A stretch of DNA of 41,187 nt from Phytophthora quininea (Eukaryota > Oomycota > Peronosporomycetes > Peronosporales > Peronosporaceae), in the NCBI GenBank assembly GCA_011947345.1, contig JAAVTG010000310.1, forward strand, positions 1-41,187, in the 5' to 3' direction. The notes below the pieces were generated by a model. It worked only from the letters and a program-made list of their open reading frames with translations. It was not told the DNA's origin and made no database searches. Below, piece by piece: positions 39,357 through 41,187 of the stretch. The position numbers were made by a program, and so were the translations under genes. Within the stretch, counting starts at the first letter, position 1; each line of letters starts with the position of its first letter.

Positions 39357-39710
39357 CAGTTAGTAGACCGTTAACTAGATCTGGATCACAGCATTCGCGT
39401 CGTGAGGGCCTCCATGAACTGCTGGTCAATCGCGGCACCACCAGGTCCGACACTTCGACATTCACGCAGCTCGCCGACCAGAACAGCTTATTACGCCGTC
39501 AACACGTTGATGAACTTGCCCTCGTCCGGGTCCAGTCCTTGCATCACGTTCTCGTCCGCAGTGAAGTTGGTGAAGGTCTGCTTTGCTCAGCTCAGCTGAG
39601 AGCCCAGGGACTAATGGAATCGAATGCAGAGCGATGGAGAAAGTGCCCAAGTTGAAGCGTTTCTTGGCGTCGGTTCGTGCGCAACGATTGTGTCTTGCCG
39701 TCGATGGGAA
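39357..39710. other. Intergenic stretch with a possible minus-strand fragment
   Basis: Minus strand near 39590-39491 reads KQTFTNFTADENVMQGLDPD then EGKFINVLTA and stops. It looks like a genuine protein end of about 30 residues, perhaps the remnant last exon of a lost gene. Otherwise nothing. Confidence 0.35.
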
Positions 39711-41187
39711 ATGGAGCGACTGCCAGAGCACTTGCTGCTAGAGAACGTGTGTGGCTTTGTGCATCTCCAAGATCGCTGGCTTGGACTGGCGCGAGTGTCC
39801 AAGAGGTGGAGACGACTTGCCCTCGCCTCGGTGCACCAGGAGAAGCACGTGGATTTGGTGCGTTGATACATCTTGGAGAGGAGGCTTGCCATGACCACTA
39901 CTAATCACCTGTGCATTGCAGACATGGTGCACTGGGGAGCACGAATTAGAGGCGGCAGCGACGGCGCTGCTAGCACTGCCACCGGTTCGCAGTAGGAACT
40001 TGACAATCAAAACGACCAAACTGCAGAGTGTGGCGCTGTACGGCCCAGAGTCACGACCCCGCTGCTCTCGCATCTGGTGGAAGGTCTCGGCTGTAAACAG
40101 CTCCGTCACGTGGACGTCGAGTCCAAGCAGATCTCGGACTGCCCTGGAGCAACTCTGTCGCTGTTCCAGTCTGCAGACTTTGTCATTGCACTGCATCAAA
40201 CTCACGGACGAGTCTTTGGTGGCGATCTCTCGAGCCTGTCCCAAGCTGACAAAGGTCGATTTGGCGGGGTGCTCACGTGTGCGAGACGAAGGGGTCATCG
40301 CAATTGCAAACAACTGCCCAGCGTTGGCAGAGATCAATCTTACAATGTGCGGACCGATCCGTTGCAGCACTGGCCCAGCATGCTTCTGTCACACTCGAGG
40401 AGGTCATCTTTGACCGCTGTCTAAGGTGCGCTGTTTGGGAGGAGTTTGGACTGGACCAAAGCACTAACTCGATGTGTGTCGTAGATTTCTGGCCCTGCGC
40501 TTCGCTACCTCATGAAGACACAGCGCAAGTTGAAATCTCTTTCTTTTTGCGCTGTCCAAAAGTCCAGGGATCGGATTTCCATAGGCTCGCTCAGACAAGT
40601 CAACCGGAAGCAGCGATGTCCATCTGTGAGCTCACCGCTTTGATGATCTTGGTGGCTGCGCAGCGATGGACGATGCCGGTGTTGCCGCCTTGGTCTCCGC
40701 CAACCGATGGGCGCTGCGTTCACTCAATCTCTGCGCAATCCACTCACTGGCACTGCCACATTCACAGCAATTTCGCAGTGCTAACCTAACCTCTCGCTGT
40801 GTCGTTCGCTACAGAACAAGGACCTGGTGGACATCGTGACCAAATGCACTCGGCTCTCGACACTTTACTCCAGGGCTGCGTAGCTCTCGACGATGTCGGC
40901 TTCCAGCTGATGGCCCCTAAGGCTGTGGACATCAGGAAACTATCTCTCGAGTTCTGCTACAACCTCACCGACGTGGGGTTCGCTGCGGTGGCGCTGCAAT
41001 GCTCGAAGCTGCTGCATCTGAACATCAAAGCGTGCAACCAGCTCACGACCACGGCCTTCCGGACGCTCACTCGCAGGAAGTGTCCTCTAGAGACGCTATA
41101 CATTGGCGGCTGTGCCGACATGGACACCACCGCCGAGTATTTCCTCTCGTCAAGGCGAAATTCCCACGCTGTCGAGTCCACTGGGTC
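39711..41187 (+). CDS. F-box/LRR protein, 5' part (runs off window; frame breaks)
   Basis: The ATG at 39711 opens an F-box (MERLPEHLLLENVCGFVHLQ, then LARVSKRWRRLALASVH). A short intron follows (about 39858-39920, ending TTGCAG). Then come cysteine-containing leucine-rich repeats as in FBXL/AMN1 proteins: LQTLSLHCIKLTDESLVAIS, CPKLTKVDLAGCSRVRDEG, NNCPALAEINLTMC, and later LSLEFCYNLTDVGFAAVALQ, LLHLNIKACNQLTTTAFRTL. F-box/LRR proteins select substrates for SCF ubiquitin ligases. Several frame changes (near 40065, 40130, 40360, 40440-40800 and 40870) need small indels or introns, and the part at 40450-40800 is unclear. The gene continues beyond the window. Confidence 0.7.

Overview
The window looks like oomycete nuclear DNA, most likely Phytophthora or a close relative. 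The main reason is a dense elicitin gene cluster with the canonical six-cysteine, 98-residue domain. Supporting this are short AT-poor intergenic spaces, few and short introns, a conserved oomycete core-promoter block (CATTCTNCAATTTGC-like) in front of almost every elicitin gene, and one RXLR-dEER-type secreted ORF. I cannot name the species from sequence alone.

Layout. (1) 1-3.5 kb: the 3' end of an inositol-polyphosphate 4-phosphatase-like gene, a convergent RWP-RK transcription-factor-like gene, and an uncharacterised spliced minus-strand gene. (2) 3.6-15.5 kb: the first half of the elicitin cluster. It starts with an RXLR-like ORF, then a giant inverted repeat (arms of about 2.1 kb, spacer about 0.87 kb) carrying identical elicitins at both ends. 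Further elicitins follow, one with Lys13 and several with Thr/Ser-rich tails. An array of about nine roughly 50-bp hairpin-forming repeats lies at 12.8-13.3 kb, and a head-to-head pair of near-identical elicitins at 13.5-15.4 kb. (3) 15.5-21.1 kb: a second inverted arrangement, elicitin - unknown gene - PIG-A relic - decayed copy of the unknown gene - elicitin, followed by one more elicitin. (4) 21.1-31.4 kb: a transposon block with a MULE-like element bearing long TIRs, then a Ulp1/C48-protease gene split by a hAT element with a perfect 8-bp target-site duplication. (5) 31.4-33.2 kb: two more elicitins, one nearly identical to the copy on the other side of the transposon block. (6) 33.6-41.2 kb: conserved housekeeping genes: UPF2 (nonsense-mediated decay), a SLC25A44-like mitochondrial carrier, a small TPR protein from a shared divergent promoter, and an F-box/LRR protein that runs off the window.

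Eleven elicitin genes look intact, two are disrupted (5921-6183 and 10197-10726), and one short relic lies near 9.15 kb. The family falls into short canonical forms (4556, 6799, 8185, 9623) and tailed forms (10197, 11867, 13482, 14816, 19196, 20500, 31491, 32636). Every tailed form ends in a single cysteine directly before the stop.

A technical point affects the whole annotation. Conserved single-copy genes (UPF2, the carrier, the phosphatase) carry one-base frame breaks, most of them in or near homopolymer runs, and the palindrome arms also differ mainly by run length. Many apparent pseudogenes may therefore be sequencing or assembly errors. The PIG-A relic, the decayed copy at 17.7-19.0 kb, the transposases and the junction elicitin at 6.1 kb carry more than this and look truly broken.
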